This document shows, piece after piece, positions 1 to 9,700 of a stretch of 64,000 nt of DNA (position 1 is the first letter of the stretch; every line of letters begins with the position of its first letter). This DNA comes from Streptomyces sp. NBC_01445 (GTDB lineage: Bacteria > Actinomycetota > Actinomycetes > Streptomycetales > Streptomycetaceae), in the NCBI RefSeq assembly GCF_035918235.1, contig NZ_CP109485.1, forward strand, positions 4,092,001 through 4,156,000. Direction: 5' to 3'. The position numbers were made by a program, and so were the translations under genes. The notes under the pieces were generated by a model. The model searched no databases. It saw only the letters and a program-made list of their open reading frames with translations, and had not been told where the DNA came from.

Positions 1-80
1 CGTCGTCCGGCCCGACGGTCGGCGACCACAGCAAGTTCAACGGCGCCTACGACCGACTGCAGGCGCTGGCCAACGGCTAG
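1..80 (+). CDS. C-terminal end of an unidentified protein (partial)
   Basis: Frame 3 of the first 80 bases reads without a stop into TAG at 78-80 and encodes about 25 residues, ending ...YDRLQALANG. A strong hairpin lies 16 bases after the stop, as expected for a real gene end. Most of the gene is outside the window, so no function can be assigned. Confidence 0.6.
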   Translation, partial: SSGPTVGDHSKFNGAYDRLQALANG

Positions 81-96
81 CGGCTGCCGCACAGGG

Positions 97-128
97 AAGG
101 CCCGGGCCCCCAAGGGGACCCGGGCCTT
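97..128. terminator. Bidirectional hairpin terminator
   Basis: AAGGCCCGGG (97-106) pairs perfectly with CCCGGGCCTT (119-128), and the loop adds an inner CCCC/GGGG pairing. It sits between two convergent genes, the partial plus-strand gene and lon. There is no U-tract, which is usual in Streptomyces. Confidence 0.75.
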
Positions 129-173
129 CGTCATCCGGCCCCAGTGGGCGGAGCCCACTGAAGGACACAGGCG

Positions 174-2588
174 TCACGCCGCGACCGGAACCTCCACGGC
201 GGCCGGGGCCAGCGCCAGTTCGAGCACCTGGCGCACGTCCGTCACCGGGTGCACGTCCAGCTTCTCCAGGACCTCGGCGGGGACGTCGTCCAGGTCCGCC
301 TCGTTCCGCTTCGGGATGACGACCGTCGTGATCCCGGCCCGGTGCGCGGCGAGCAGCTTCTGCTTGACGCCACCGATCGGCAGCACACGGCCGGTCAGCG
401 ACACCTCACCGGTCATCGCCACATCCGTACGGACCTGGCGCCCGCTGAGCAGCGACGCGAGAGCGGTCGTCATGGTGACTCCCGCGCTCGGGCCGTCCTT
501 CGGCACCGCGCCCGCCGGGAAGTGGATGTGCACGCCCCGGTCCTTCAGGTCGGCGACGGGCAGCTCCAGTTCGGCGCCGTGCGAGCGCAGGAAGGAGAGC
601 GCGATCTGCGCGGACTCCTTCATCACGTCACCGAGCTGACCGGTCAGGGTCAGGCCGGCCGCGCCCGTCTCCGGGTCGGCGAGGGACGCCTCCACGTAGA
701 GGACGTCGCCGCCCGCTCCGGTGACCGCGAGTCCGGTGGCCACGCCCGGCACCGCCGTACGGCGCTCGGCCGGGTCCTGCGCCGCCTCGGGCACGTGGTG
801 CGGACGCCCGATGAGGCTCCGCAGGTCGGTGTCCTCGACGGTGAACGGCAGCTCGCGCTCGCCCAGTTCGTGCTGGGCCGCGACCTTGCGCAGCAGGCGT
901 GCGACGGACCGCTCCAGGTTGCGTACGCCGGCTTCCCGCGTGTACTCCCCGGCGAGCTTGCGCAGCGCGCTCTCGTCGAGGGTGACCTCGCCCTTGTCCA
1001 GACCGGCCCGCTCCAGCTGGCGCGGGAGCAGGTGATCGCGGGCGATGACGACCTTCTCGTCCTCGGTGTACCCGTCGAGCCTGACCAGCTCCATACGGTC
1101 GAGCAGGGCCTCCGGGATGGCCTCCAGGACGTTCGCCGTCGCGAGGAACACGACGTCGCTGAGGTCGAGTTCGACCTCCAGGTAGTGGTCGCGGAACGTG
1201 TGGTTCTGCGCCGGGTCGAGGACTTCGAGCAGGGCGGCCGCCGGGTCGCCCCGGAAGTCGGACCCCACCTTGTCGATCTCGTCGAGCAGCACGACCGGGT
1301 TCATCGACCCGGCCTCCTTGATCGCCCGCACGATACGGCCCGGCAGGGCGCCCACGTACGTACGCCGGTGTCCGCGGATCTCCGCCTCGTCCCGTACGCC
1401 GCCGAGGGCGACGCGGACGAACTTGCGGCCCATGGCGTGCGCCACGGACTCGCCGAGCGAGGTCTTGCCGACGCCGGGCGGGCCGACGAGCGCGAGCACC
1501 GCGCCGCCCCTGCGCCCGCCGACGACGCCGAGCCCGCGCTCGGAACGCCGCTTGCGCACGGCCAGGTACTCGGTGATGCGCTCCTTCACGTCCTCCAGGC
1601 CCGAGTGCTCGGCGTCGAGGACGCTCTGGGCGCCCTGGATGTCGTACTCGTCCTCGGTGCGCTCGTTCCACGGCAGTTCGAGGACCGTGTCGAGCCAGGT
1701 GCGGATCCACGAGCCCTCGGGGGACTGATCGCTGGACCGCTCCAGCTTCTCGACCTCCTTGAGCGCGGCCTCGCGGACCTTCTCCGGAAGGTCGGCGGCC
1801 TCGACCCGCGTGCGGTAGTCGTCGGACTCCTCGCCCTCCGACTCACCGTTCAGCTCGCGCAGCTCCTTGCGCACGGCGTCCAGCTGGCGCCGCAGCAGGA
1901 ACTCTCGCTGCTGCTTGTCGACGCCTTCCTGGACGTCCTTGGCGATGGACTCGGCCACGTCCTGCTCGGCGAGGTGCTCGCGCAGCTGCTCGGTGGCCAG
2001 CTTGAGCCGGGCGACCGGGTCGGCCGTCTCCAGGAGCTCCACCTTCTGCGGGGTGCTCAGGAAGGGCGAGTAGCCGGAGTTGTCGGCGAGCGCGGAGACG
2101 TCGTCGATCTGCTGGACGCGGTCCACGACCTGCCAGGCGCCGCGCTTCTTCAGCCAGTTCGTGGCGAGCGCCTTGTATTCGGTGACCAGCTCGGTCACGG
2201 AGCCGGGCAGCGGCTCCGGCACGGTCTCCTCGACCGCGAGGCCCTCCACCCACAGGGCGGCGCCGGGGCCGGTCGTGCCCGCGCCGATCCGCACACGGCT
2301 GCGACCGCGGATCAGGGCGCCGGGGTCGCCGTCGGCGAGCCGGCCCACCTGCTCGACGGTCCCGAGCACGCCGGTGTTCGCGTATGTGCCGTCGATCCGG
2401 GGAACAAGAAGCACCTTCGGCTTGCTGCCGCCCACAGATCCGCTGGAACGGGCCGCTGCCTGGGCGGCCTCCACCGCGGCGCGTACGTCGTTGTCGTTGA
2501 GGTCCAGGGGCACCACCATTCCGGGCAGCACGACCTCGTCGTCGAGCGGCAGCACGGGCAGGGTGAGCGGTGTGGACGTCGATGCCAT
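174..2588 (-). CDS. lon: ATP-dependent Lon protease
   Basis: Cytoplasmic AAA+ serine protease of 804 aa that degrades misfolded and regulatory proteins. The order is an N-terminal substrate-binding LON domain, a helical linker, an AAA+ module with Walker A GPPGVGKT (about residue 367) and Walker B VVLLDEIDK, then the peptidase domain with KDGPSAG (Ser near 701) and the partner Lys in GGVKQKLLAA (about 744), so the Ser-Lys dyad is intact. The ATG at 2588 has AAGGGGAG just upstream. Length is normal for bacterial Lon. Two regulatory boxes matching HspR (HAIR) and ClgR sites lie within 90 bp upstream, in agreement with published control of Streptomyces lon by both. It is transcribed alone, convergent with the gene to its left. 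Confidence 0.98.
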   Translation of the reverse strand: MASTSTPLTLPVLPLDDEVVLPGMVVPLDLNDNDVRAAVEAAQAAARSSGSVGGSKPKVLLVPRIDGTYANTGVLGTVEQVGRLADGDPGALIRGRSRVRIGAGTTGPGAALWVEGLAVEETVPEPLPGSVTELVTEYKALATNWLKKRGAWQVVDRVQQIDDVSALADNSGYSPFLSTPQKVELLETADPVARLKLATEQLREHLAEQDVAESIAKDVQEGVDKQQREFLLRRQLDAVRKELRELNGESEGEESDDYRTRVEAADLPEKVREAALKEVEKLERSSDQSPEGSWIRTWLDTVLELPWNERTEDEYDIQGAQSVLDAEHSGLEDVKERITEYLAVRKRRSERGLGVVGGRRGGAVLALVGPPGVGKTSLGESVAHAMGRKFVRVALGGVRDEAEIRGHRRTYVGALPGRIVRAIKEAGSMNPVVLLDEIDKVGSDFRGDPAAALLEVLDPAQNHTFRDHYLEVELDLSDVVFLATANVLEAIPEALLDRMELVRLDGYTEDEKVVIARDHLLPRQLERAGLDKGEVTLDESALRKLAGEYTREAGVRNLERSVARLLRKVAAQHELGERELPFTVEDTDLRSLIGRPHHVPEAAQDPAERRTAVPGVATGLAVTGAGGDVLYVEASLADPETGAAGLTLTGQLGDVMKESAQIALSFLRSHGAELELPVADLKDRGVHIHFPAGAVPKDGPSAGVTMTTALASLLSGRQVRTDVAMTGEVSLTGRVLPIGGVKQKLLAAHRAGITTVVIPKRNEADLDDVPAEVLEKLDVHPVTDVRQVLELALAPAAVEVPVAA

Positions 2589-2610
2589 GATCTCCCCTTA
2601 AGCAGTCAAG

Positions 2611-2629
2611 TTGAGCTATGGAGACTCAA
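2611..2629. promoter_or_regulatory. HAIR-type HspR operator in front of lon
   Basis: TTGAGC-N7-ACTCAA is an imperfect inverted repeat matching the HspR box (CTTGAGT-N7-ACTCAAG) in the inner half-sites and the 7-nt spacer. It lies 23-41 bp upstream of the lon start. HspR with DnaK represses lon, clpB and dnaK in S. coelicolor; occupancy here is inferred. Confidence 0.7.
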
Positions 2630-2662
2630 TGCACGTGAGCCCGTGAATGTTCCCCTGGCGCT

Positions 2663-2676
2663 GTTCGCTCTCGGCG
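2663..2676. promoter_or_regulatory. ClgR activator box in front of lon
   Basis: GTTCGC-TCTCG-GCG is an exact match to the ClgR consensus GTTCGC-N5-GCG described for clp and lon promoters of Streptomyces. It is about 75-88 bp upstream of the lon start, on the distal side of the HAIR box, a position suited to activation. Confidence 0.75.
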
Positions 2677-2757
2677 ATCAGCCGATGGGCAGGGGAAATC
2701 CGCAGCTCAGAGGGGGTGTGTGACGTGTACGACCATGGGCCGGCCGGGGGGACTGCG

Positions 2758-3558
2758 TCAGGTCGCGGAGGATTCCGGCGCGCGCCGCCACCGGCGCACC
2801 AGCGGCCAGGTCCCGATGCCAATGGCGAGGGCCATGAGATGGCCCCAGTTCGCCATCGGGTCGGTGAAGGCGATGAGGTCCTCGACCAGCATTCCGCCGG
2901 AGACGGCGAGCACGGTCCAGCGCAGCCAGGGCGTGAGGAGACCGGCGAGCGCGCCGATGCTCGCGGCCACGCCGAAGCTGATGCCGTAGTCGAGGCGGTG
3001 CAGGGAGCTCTCGGGCAGATGCCCGGCCATCACGGAGAGCCCGACCGGCACCTCGGTGGCGAGCGTCGCCACGGTGTGGCCGAGGACGAAGACACCGGCG
3101 GTGCGCAGGCCGCCGATCCTGCGCTCCAGCGCCGTGAGGACGATGAGGAAGCAGACCGCGAACGGGGATGTGATCCCGCCGGCGATCCACAGGGCGCTCG
3201 CGACCAGCACGAACACGGGCGTGTGCGCGAGGTGCGCCACGTCGGTACTGGAACCCCGCAGCGCGGACGCGACGACGCCGGGGTCGGCGAACAGCGCGAA
3301 GAGGGACGTGCCGATGAGGACGGCGGCGTAGACGAAGGTGAACGGGGTCCCCGTGGGCGTGGGCAACAGCCGCCAGGGGCGCAGCCGGCGACGAGGGGCG
3401 GCGCTCTCGGGCGCCGTGCGCCCGACGGTCGCGTCAAGCGCTGTGCCATTGCCCGGCGCCTGAGCCGGGATGGCGTCGAGCAGGTGCCGCGGCAGGGGTG
3501 GCGAAGCCTCAGGCAGCGTCTCCGAAGAAACATCCGCCCCGCCAGCCTCGACCGTCAC
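2758..3558 (-). CDS. Rhomboid-like integral membrane protein, probably non-proteolytic
   Basis: About 266 aa with a hydrophilic N-terminal tail of about 70 residues and some six hydrophobic segments, e.g. FVYAAVLIGTSLFALF, AGVFVLGHTVATLATEV and YGISFGVAASIGALAG. The layout resembles rhomboid-like proteins. The position of the rhomboid GxSG serine reads YGISFGV and no clear catalytic His pair is seen, so intramembrane proteolysis is doubtful. The start is chosen as GTG 3558, with GGTGGAG six bases before it. ATG 3579 in the same frame has its purine run too close. The reading frame stays open to 3717, but that would cover the promoter of the divergent gene. Role unknown. Confidence 0.7.
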   Translation of the reverse strand: MTVEAGGADVSSETLPEASPPLPRHLLDAIPAQAPGNGTALDATVGRTAPESAAPRRRLRPWRLLPTPTGTPFTFVYAAVLIGTSLFALFADPGVVASALRGSSTDVAHLAHTPVFVLVASALWIAGGITSPFAVCFLIVLTALERRIGGLRTAGVFVLGHTVATLATEVPVGLSVMAGHLPESSLHRLDYGISFGVAASIGALAGLLTPWLRWTVLAVSGGMLVEDLIAFTDPMANWGHLMALAIGIGTWPLVRRWRRAPESSAT

Positions 3559-3726
3559 GCCACGCTCCACCTGCGGCATCCTTTCCCGTCCGGCCCGCCC
3601 CAACCCTTCGCCCCTCGCACCCGCGCTGTCTATGACCGGCGCCACGTGCGGCACGATCCACAGGACCCGCACAGGAGAGCCGTCAACTCCCTTTCCAGGG
3701 ACAGCCGGGCGTCGCACCGGTTACGG

Positions 3727-3732
3727 CAGGAT
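3727..3732 (+). promoter_or_regulatory. -10 box of a possible leaderless promoter
   Basis: CAGGAT is followed by 7 nt (GGACGCC) and then the ATG at 3740. This spacing makes the start codon the likely first transcribed bases. The match to TANNNT is partial, and the AGG could alternatively act as a ribosome binding site. Confidence 0.4.
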
Positions 3733-3739
3733 GGACGCC

Positions 3740-4441
3740 ATGTCCACCTCGTACCCCGCCCCGTACGACACCGACCACACCGCCCCCGTCGTCCTCGACC
3801 GGCGCGAAGGGCCCTTCGGAGAGGTCGTACTGCGGCGCCACGGCGCGCTGCTCCAGATCATCGCCAACGGATGCTTCCTGATGGACACATCCGACGGGCG
3901 CTCCGAGCGCCTCCTGGTCGACGCGGCGCTCGACGCTCTCGACGACCGCCCGGCGCCAAGAATTCTTATCGGCGGGCTCGGCGTCGGATTCTCCCTCACA
4001 CACGCGGCTGCGAATTCCCGCTGGGGCCGCATCGCGGTCGTGGAGCGCGAGCCGGCGATCGTCGACTGGCATCGCGAGGGCCCGCTGTCCGAACTGTCAC
4101 GGTCCGCGCTCGCCGATCCGCGCACGGAGATTGTGGAGGCGGACCTTGTCTCGTACGTCCAGGAATCGACCGAGACGTACGACGCGCTGTGCCTCGATAT
4201 CGACAACGGACCCGACTGGACGGTGACGGAGGGTAATGACAACCTCTACTCACCGGTAGGTCTCGCGGCCTGCCGGGAGCGGCTCGCCCCTGGTGGCGTG
4301 CTCGCCGTGTGGTCCGCACAGCCCTCCGCAAATTTTGAAGGAACCTTGCGGAATGCCGGATTCCGGTCGGTCCGCACCGAAGAGATCCCGGTTGTCCGGG
4401 GCGTTCCGGACGTCGTACATCTCGGGGTCAGGCCTGCGTAG
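3740..4441 (+). CDS. Spermidine synthase-like SAM-fold protein
   Basis: 233 aa with the spermine/spermidine synthase fold: a short N-terminal beta domain (LDRREGPFGEVVLRRHG), the nucleotide loop ILIGGLGVGFSL (about residues 74-85), the acidic end of strand 2 VVEREPAIVDWHR, EADLVSY, and a catalytic-region CLDIDNGPDW. Family members of this size in actinobacteria have no proven substrate, so polyamine synthesis is not assumed. The ATG at 3740 is 9 bases after AGG and 7 after a -10-like CAGGAT; ATG 3731 would add three residues. Divergent from the rhomboid-like gene, about 180 bp apart. Confidence 0.8.
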   Translation: MSTSYPAPYDTDHTAPVVLDRREGPFGEVVLRRHGALLQIIANGCFLMDTSDGRSERLLVDAALDALDDRPAPRILIGGLGVGFSLTHAAANSRWGRIAVVEREPAIVDWHREGPLSELSRSALADPRTEIVEADLVSYVQESTETYDALCLDIDNGPDWTVTEGNDNLYSPVGLAACRERLAPGGVLAVWSAQPSANFEGTLRNAGFRSVRTEEIPVVRGVPDVVHLGVRPA

Positions 4442-4534
4442 CCGACTCGCGGTAACTCCCCGTACGCTGACTGCCGAAACCCAGATCATTCAAGCGTCAA
4501 GCGCACACGGATGTGCGCATTCAGGGGCGGGGCG

Positions 4535-5272
4535 ATGGAGCAGACACACACCTCCCACAACGGCACCACGGCTACGCCGGGTGCCCAGCGACGGGTCCTG
4601 GTCGTCGAGGACGACCCCACGATCGTCGACGCCATCGCCGCACGGCTGCGCGCCGAGGGATTCCTGGTGCAAACGGCACAGGACGGTCCGGCGGCGGTCG
4701 ACACGGCCGAGGCGTGGCAGCCGGACCTGCTGATCCTCGACATCATGCTGCCCGGCTTCGACGGGCTCGAGGTCTGCCGCCGTGTGCAGGCGCAGCGGCC
4801 GGTGCCGGTGATGATGCTCACGGCGCGCGACGACGAGACGGACATGCTCGTCGGGCTCGGCGTGGGTGCCGACGACTACATGACGAAGCCCTTCTCGATG
4901 CGGGAGCTCGCGGCGCGCGTGCACGTCCTGCTGCGGAGGGTCGAGCGCGCGGCGCTCGCGGCGGCCACGCCCAGGAGCGGCATCCTGCGGCTCGGCGAGC
5001 TGGAGATCGACCACGCACAGCGCCGTGTGCGGGTGCGCTCCGAGGACGTCCACCTGACGCCCACGGAGTTCGACCTCCTGGTCTGCCTGGCCAACACGCC
5101 CCGCGCCGTCCTCTCGCGCGAGCAGCTGCTCGCCGAGGTGTGGGACTGGGCGGACGCGTCGGGCACCCGGACCGTCGACAGCCACATCAAGGCGCTGCGC
5201 CGGAAGATCGGCGCCGAGCGGATCCGCACCGTGCACGGTGTGGGCTACGCGCTGGAGACGCCGACGCCATGA
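4535..5272 (+). CDS. OmpR-type two-component response regulator
   Basis: 245 aa. An N-terminal receiver domain (VLVVEDDPTIVDAI, acidic pocket; phosphoacceptor Asp in LLILDIMLPGFDGLEV; switch Thr in MMLTARDDE; Lys in DDYMTKPFS) is followed by an OmpR/PhoB winged helix (LTPTEFDLLVCLANTP, DSHIKALRRKIG, VHGVGYAL). The start is ATG 4535 with AGGGGCGGGGCG before it; an in-frame ATG at 4511 lacks a ribosome site. It overlaps the downstream kinase gene by ATGA, so the two are translationally coupled. The stimulus is unknown; its position in front of kgd is conserved in Streptomyces as I recall it. Confidence 0.93.
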   Translation: MEQTHTSHNGTTATPGAQRRVLVVEDDPTIVDAIAARLRAEGFLVQTAQDGPAAVDTAEAWQPDLLILDIMLPGFDGLEVCRRVQAQRPVPVMMLTARDDETDMLVGLGVGADDYMTKPFSMRELAARVHVLLRRVERAALAAATPRSGILRLGELEIDHAQRRVRVRSEDVHLTPTEFDLLVCLANTPRAVLSREQLLAEVWDWADASGTRTVDSHIKALRRKIGAERIRTVHGVGYALETPTP

Positions 5273-6459
5273 CCGGCAGCGGCGGCGCATCCGACGTACG
5301 GGACGCGGACGGGTACGAGCCGGGGTCGCCGGGCCTGGCGCCCGGCACTCCCCCGGCCGCCCGGCCCCTGGCGGGCCACTGGGTGCAGGCCGGCCTGCGG
5401 CCGTTCTCCATCAAGACCAAGCTCGGCACGCTGGTCGTGGTCTCGGTGTTCATCACGACCGGACTGCTGATGGTCGCCGTCCGCACCCAGACCGAGCTCC
5501 GTTTCATCACGGTCTTCTCGGTCATCGCGACGCTCCTCATCACCCAGTTCGTGGCGCACTCGCTGACCGCGCCGCTCGACGAGATGAACACGGTCGCCCG
5601 CGCCATCTCGCACGGCGACTACACGCGCCGGGTCCGTGGCGCGGACCGGCGCGACGAGCTCGGCGACCTGGCCGCGACGATCAACCGCATGGCGGATGAC
5701 CTGGAGGCCCAGGACCAACAGCGCAAGGAGCTCGTGGCGAACGTCTCGCACGAGCTACGCACCCCGATCGCGGGCCTGCGCGCCGTCCTGGAGAACGTCG
5801 TGGACGGGGTCTCGGCCGCCGACCCCGAGACCATGCGCACGGCGCTGAAGCAGACGGAGCGTCTGGGCCGGCTGGTCGAGACGCTGCTCGACCTCTCCCG
5901 GCTCGACAACGGCGTGGTCCCGCTCAAGGCCCGCCGCTTCGAGGTGTGGCCGTATCTGTCGGGCGTCCTGAAGGAGGCCAACATGGTCGCCTCGCAGCGC
6001 GCCGGCATCGCCTCGGGCTCCGGCACCCATACGCGTACGGACGTGCATCTGCACCTGGACGTGTCCCCGCCCGAGCTGACCGCGCACGCGGACCCCGAGC
6101 GGATCCACCAGGTCGTGGCCAACCTCATCGACAACGCCGTGAAACACAGCCCTCCGCACGGCCGCGTGACCGTGCTCGCGCGGCGCGGTCTCTACCCGGA
6201 GTCGCTCGATCTGGAGGTCCTCGACGAGGGCCCCGGCATCCCCCGCTCCGAGTGGCACCGCGTCTTCGAGCGCTTCAACCGGGGCGGCCATGTGAAGGGC
6301 GCCGCGCACGGCCCCGGCAGCGACGGCGGCACCGGTCTCGGCCTCGCCATCGCCCGGTGGGCCGTGGACCTGCACGGCGGCCGGATCGGCGTGGCCGAAT
6401 CGGCTCGCGGCTGCCGGATCCAGGTCACTCTTCCGGGCCTGCCCCGCGTTCAAAGTTGA
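5269..6459 (+). CDS. Sensor histidine kinase, partner of the adjacent regulator
   Basis: 396 aa membrane kinase. After a Pro/Gly-rich cytoplasmic N-terminus of about 45 residues come two hydrophobic segments close together (LGTLVVVSVFITTGLLMV and ITVFSVIATLLITQFVA), leaving almost no extracellular loop. Then follow HAMP (ARAISHGDYTRRV), HisKA with the phospho-His in VANVSHELRTPIAG, and HATPase_c with N-box NLIDNAVKHS and the GTGLGLAIA lid. The tiny external loop suggests sensing inside the membrane or by HAMP rather than a periplasmic ligand domain. It starts at ATG 5269 within the stop of the regulator gene. Confidence 0.93.
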   Translation: MTGSGGASDVRDADGYEPGSPGLAPGTPPAARPLAGHWVQAGLRPFSIKTKLGTLVVVSVFITTGLLMVAVRTQTELRFITVFSVIATLLITQFVAHSLTAPLDEMNTVARAISHGDYTRRVRGADRRDELGDLAATINRMADDLEAQDQQRKELVANVSHELRTPIAGLRAVLENVVDGVSAADPETMRTALKQTERLGRLVETLLDLSRLDNGVVPLKARRFEVWPYLSGVLKEANMVASQRAGIASGSGTHTRTDVHLHLDVSPPELTAHADPERIHQVVANLIDNAVKHSPPHGRVTVLARRGLYPESLDLEVLDEGPGIPRSEWHRVFERFNRGGHVKGAAHGPGSDGGTGLGLAIARWAVDLHGGRIGVAESARGCRIQVTLPGLPRVQS

Positions 6460-6720
6460 CGTAGGGTTCGAACCGGAAGCACAAGATCGCCGTGCCATTC
6501 GCCACGGGGTGCGGGCCGATGGGCCGCACTCGTACAACGACGTACCCAAGGTGAACCGGAACCCCGCTTGTTTCCCGCCATTTCCAGCGCCGAAACACGG
6601 CTTCCGGTGTGACTTACGCGACGGATGACCGGCCCGGTCTGCAAGTCCCGGTGTTGGAGGCGTAGCCTTTATTCCCGCTGTCCATCACCTTGTGAGAAGC
6701 GGAAGAGGGCGGTTACCGCC

Positions 6721-9700
6721 GTGTCGCCACAGTCCCCCAGTAACTCGAGCACCTCGACCGACCAAGAGGGGCAGGGCAAGAGCCCTGCCGCCGCTTTCGG
6801 TCCCAATGAGTGGCTCGTCGACGAGATCTATCAGCAGTACCTCCAGGACCCGAATTCGGTTGACCGAGCCTGGTGGGACTTCTTCGCCGACTACAAGCCG
6901 GGTGCCCCGGCCCAGCCGACGACCGGAGCCCCCGCACAGGGTTCCGGTCCCGCCGGCACCGCCGGTACCGCAGCCGCGGGGGCTGCGGGCACTGCCGCGG
7001 CGCCCGCCGCACCGGCAGCCCCGGCTCCGGCCGCAGCTCCGGCTCCGGCTCCGGCCGCCCCGGTGGCCAAGCCCGCCGCCGCGGCGCCCGCGAAGCCGGC
7101 CGCCGCCGCAGTGAAGGCTCCGGCTCCCGCCAAGGCGCCGCCCGCGACCGAGGCCGCCGGCGGCCCCGAGTTCGTGACGCTGCGCGGCCCGAGCGCCGCC
7201 GTCGCGAAGAACATGAACGCCTCCATCGAGGTCCCCACGGCGACGTCCGTGCGCGCGGTCCCGGTGAAGCTGCTGTTCGACAACCGCATCGTCATCAACA
7301 ACCACCTGAAGCGCGCCCGGGGCGGGAAGATCTCCTTCACCCACCTCATCGGCTACGCGATGGTGCAGGCCATCAAGGCCATGCCGTCGATGAACTACTC
7401 CTTCGCGGAGAAGGACGGCAAGCCGACGCTGGTCAAGCCGGAGCACATCAACTTCGGCCTCGCCATCGACCTGGTGAAGCCCAACGGCGACCGTCAGCTG
7501 GTCGTCGCGGGCATCAAGAAGGCCGAGACGCTGAACTTCTTCGAGTTCTGGCAGGCCTACGAGGACATCGTCCGCCGCGCCCGCGACGGCAAGCTCGGCA
7601 TGGACGACTTCACCGGTGTCACGGTCTCGCTGACCAACCCCGGCGGCCTCGGCACCGTCCACTCCGTGCCGCGCCTGATGCCCGGACAGTCGGTCATCAT
7701 GGGCGTCGGCTCGATGGACTACCCGGCGGAGTTCCAGGGCACGTCCCAGGACACCCTGAACAAGCTCGGCATCTCGAAGGTCATGACGCTCACGTCGACC
7801 TACGACCACCGGGTCATCCAGGGCGCCGCCTCCGGCGAGTTCCTGCGCGTCGTGGCGAACTTCCTCCTCGGTGAGGGCGAGTTCTACGACGAGATCTTCA
7901 AGGCGCTGCGCATCCCCTACGAGCCGGTCCGCTGGTTCAAGGACATCGACGCCTCGCACGACGACGACGTCACGAAGGCCGCCCGCGTCTTCGAGCTGAT
8001 CCACTCCTTCCGGGTCCGCGGCCACGTCATGGCCGACACCGACCCGCTGGAGTACCGCCAGCGCAAGCACCCCGACCTGGACATCGCCGAGCACGGCCTC
8101 ACCCTGTGGGACCTGGAGCGCGAGTTCGCGGTCGGCGGCTTCGCCGGCAAGACGATGATGAAGCTGCGCGACATCCTCGGCGTCCTGCGTGACTCGTACT
8201 GCCGCACCACCGGCATCGAGTACATGCACATCCAGGACCCGAAGCAGCGCAAGTGGCTCCAGGACCGCGTCGAGCGCCCGCACACCAAGCCGGAGCGCGA
8301 GGAGCAGCTGCGCATCCTGCGCCGGCTGAACGCGGCCGAGGCGTTCGAGACGTTCCTGCAGACGAAGTACGTCGGCCAGAAGCGCTTCTCCCTGGAGGGC
8401 GGCGAGTCCGTCATCCCGCTGCTCGACGCGGTCATCGACTCCGCCGCCGAGTCGCGCCTGGACGAGGTCGTCATCGGCATGGCCCACCGAGGCCGCCTGA
8501 ACGTCCTGGCGAACATCGTCGGCAAGTCGTACGCGCAGATCTTCCGCGAGTTCGAGGGCAACCTCGACCCGAAGTCGATGCACGGCTCCGGCGACGTGAA
8601 GTACCACCTGGGCGCCGAGGGCACCTTCACCGGCCTGGACGGCGAGCAGATCAAGGTCTCGCTCGCGGCCAACCCGTCCCACCTGGAGACGGTCGACCCG
8701 GTCATCGAGGGCATCGTCCGCGCCAAGCAGGACATCATCAACAAGGGCGGCACGGACTTCACGGTCCTGCCGGTCGCCCTGCACGGTGACGCGGCCTTCG
8801 CGGGCCAGGGTGTGGTCGCCGAGACGCTCAACATGTCGCAGCTGCGCGGCTACCGCACGGGCGGCACGGTCCACATCGTCATCAACAACCAGGTCGGCTT
8901 CACCGCCGCCCCGGAGTCGTCGCGCTCCTCCATGTACGCCACGGACGTGGCCCGCATGATCGAGGCGCCGATCTTCCACGTGAACGGCGACGACCCCGAG
9001 GCCGTCGTCCGCGTTGCCCGACTGGCCTTCGAGTTCCGCCAGGCGTTCAACAAGGACGTCGTCATCGACCTGATCTGCTACCGCCGCCGCGGTCACAACG
9101 AGTCGGACAACCCGGCGTTCACGCAGCCGCTGATGTACGACCTGATCGACAAGAAGCGCTCGGTGCGCAAGCTCTACACCGAGTCCCTCATCGGCCGTGG
9201 CGACATCACGCTGGAAGAGGCCGAGCAGGCGCTGCAGGACTTCCAGGGCCAGCTGGAGAAGGTCTTCGCCGAGGTCCGCGAGGCCACGGCGCACCCGGTG
9301 GCGGCCCCCTCGGCCGACCCGCAGGCCGAGTTCCCGGTCGCCGTCAGCACCGCGATCTCCCAGGAGACCGTGAAGCGGATCGCCGAGTCGCAGGTCAACA
9401 TCCCCGACCGCGTCACCGTCCACCCGCGTCTGCTGCCGCAGCTGCAGCGCCGCGCGGCGATGATCGAGGACGGCACGATCGACTGGGGCATGGGCGAGAC
9501 GCTCGCCATCGGCTCCCTGCTCCTCGAGGGCACCCCGGTGCGCCTCTCGGGCCAGGACTCGCGCCGCGGCACGTTCGGCCAGCGGCACGCGGTCCTGATC
9601 GACCGTGAGACGGGCGAGGACTTCACCCCGCTCCTGTACCTCTCGGACGACCAGGCGCGTTACAACGTCTACGACTCCCTGCTCTCCGAGTACGCGGTCA

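Noticed and set aside
249..2723. Long plus-strand open frame (824 codons) antisense to lon
   Set aside because: It is the GC-rich shadow of lon; the translated sequence is Arg/Val/Leu-rich with no domain, and lon on the other strand is unmistakable.
6462..6490. tRNA-like T-loop GGGTTCGAACC
   Set aside because: No acceptor stem, D-arm or anticodon arm can be built around it; it lies just after the kinase gene.
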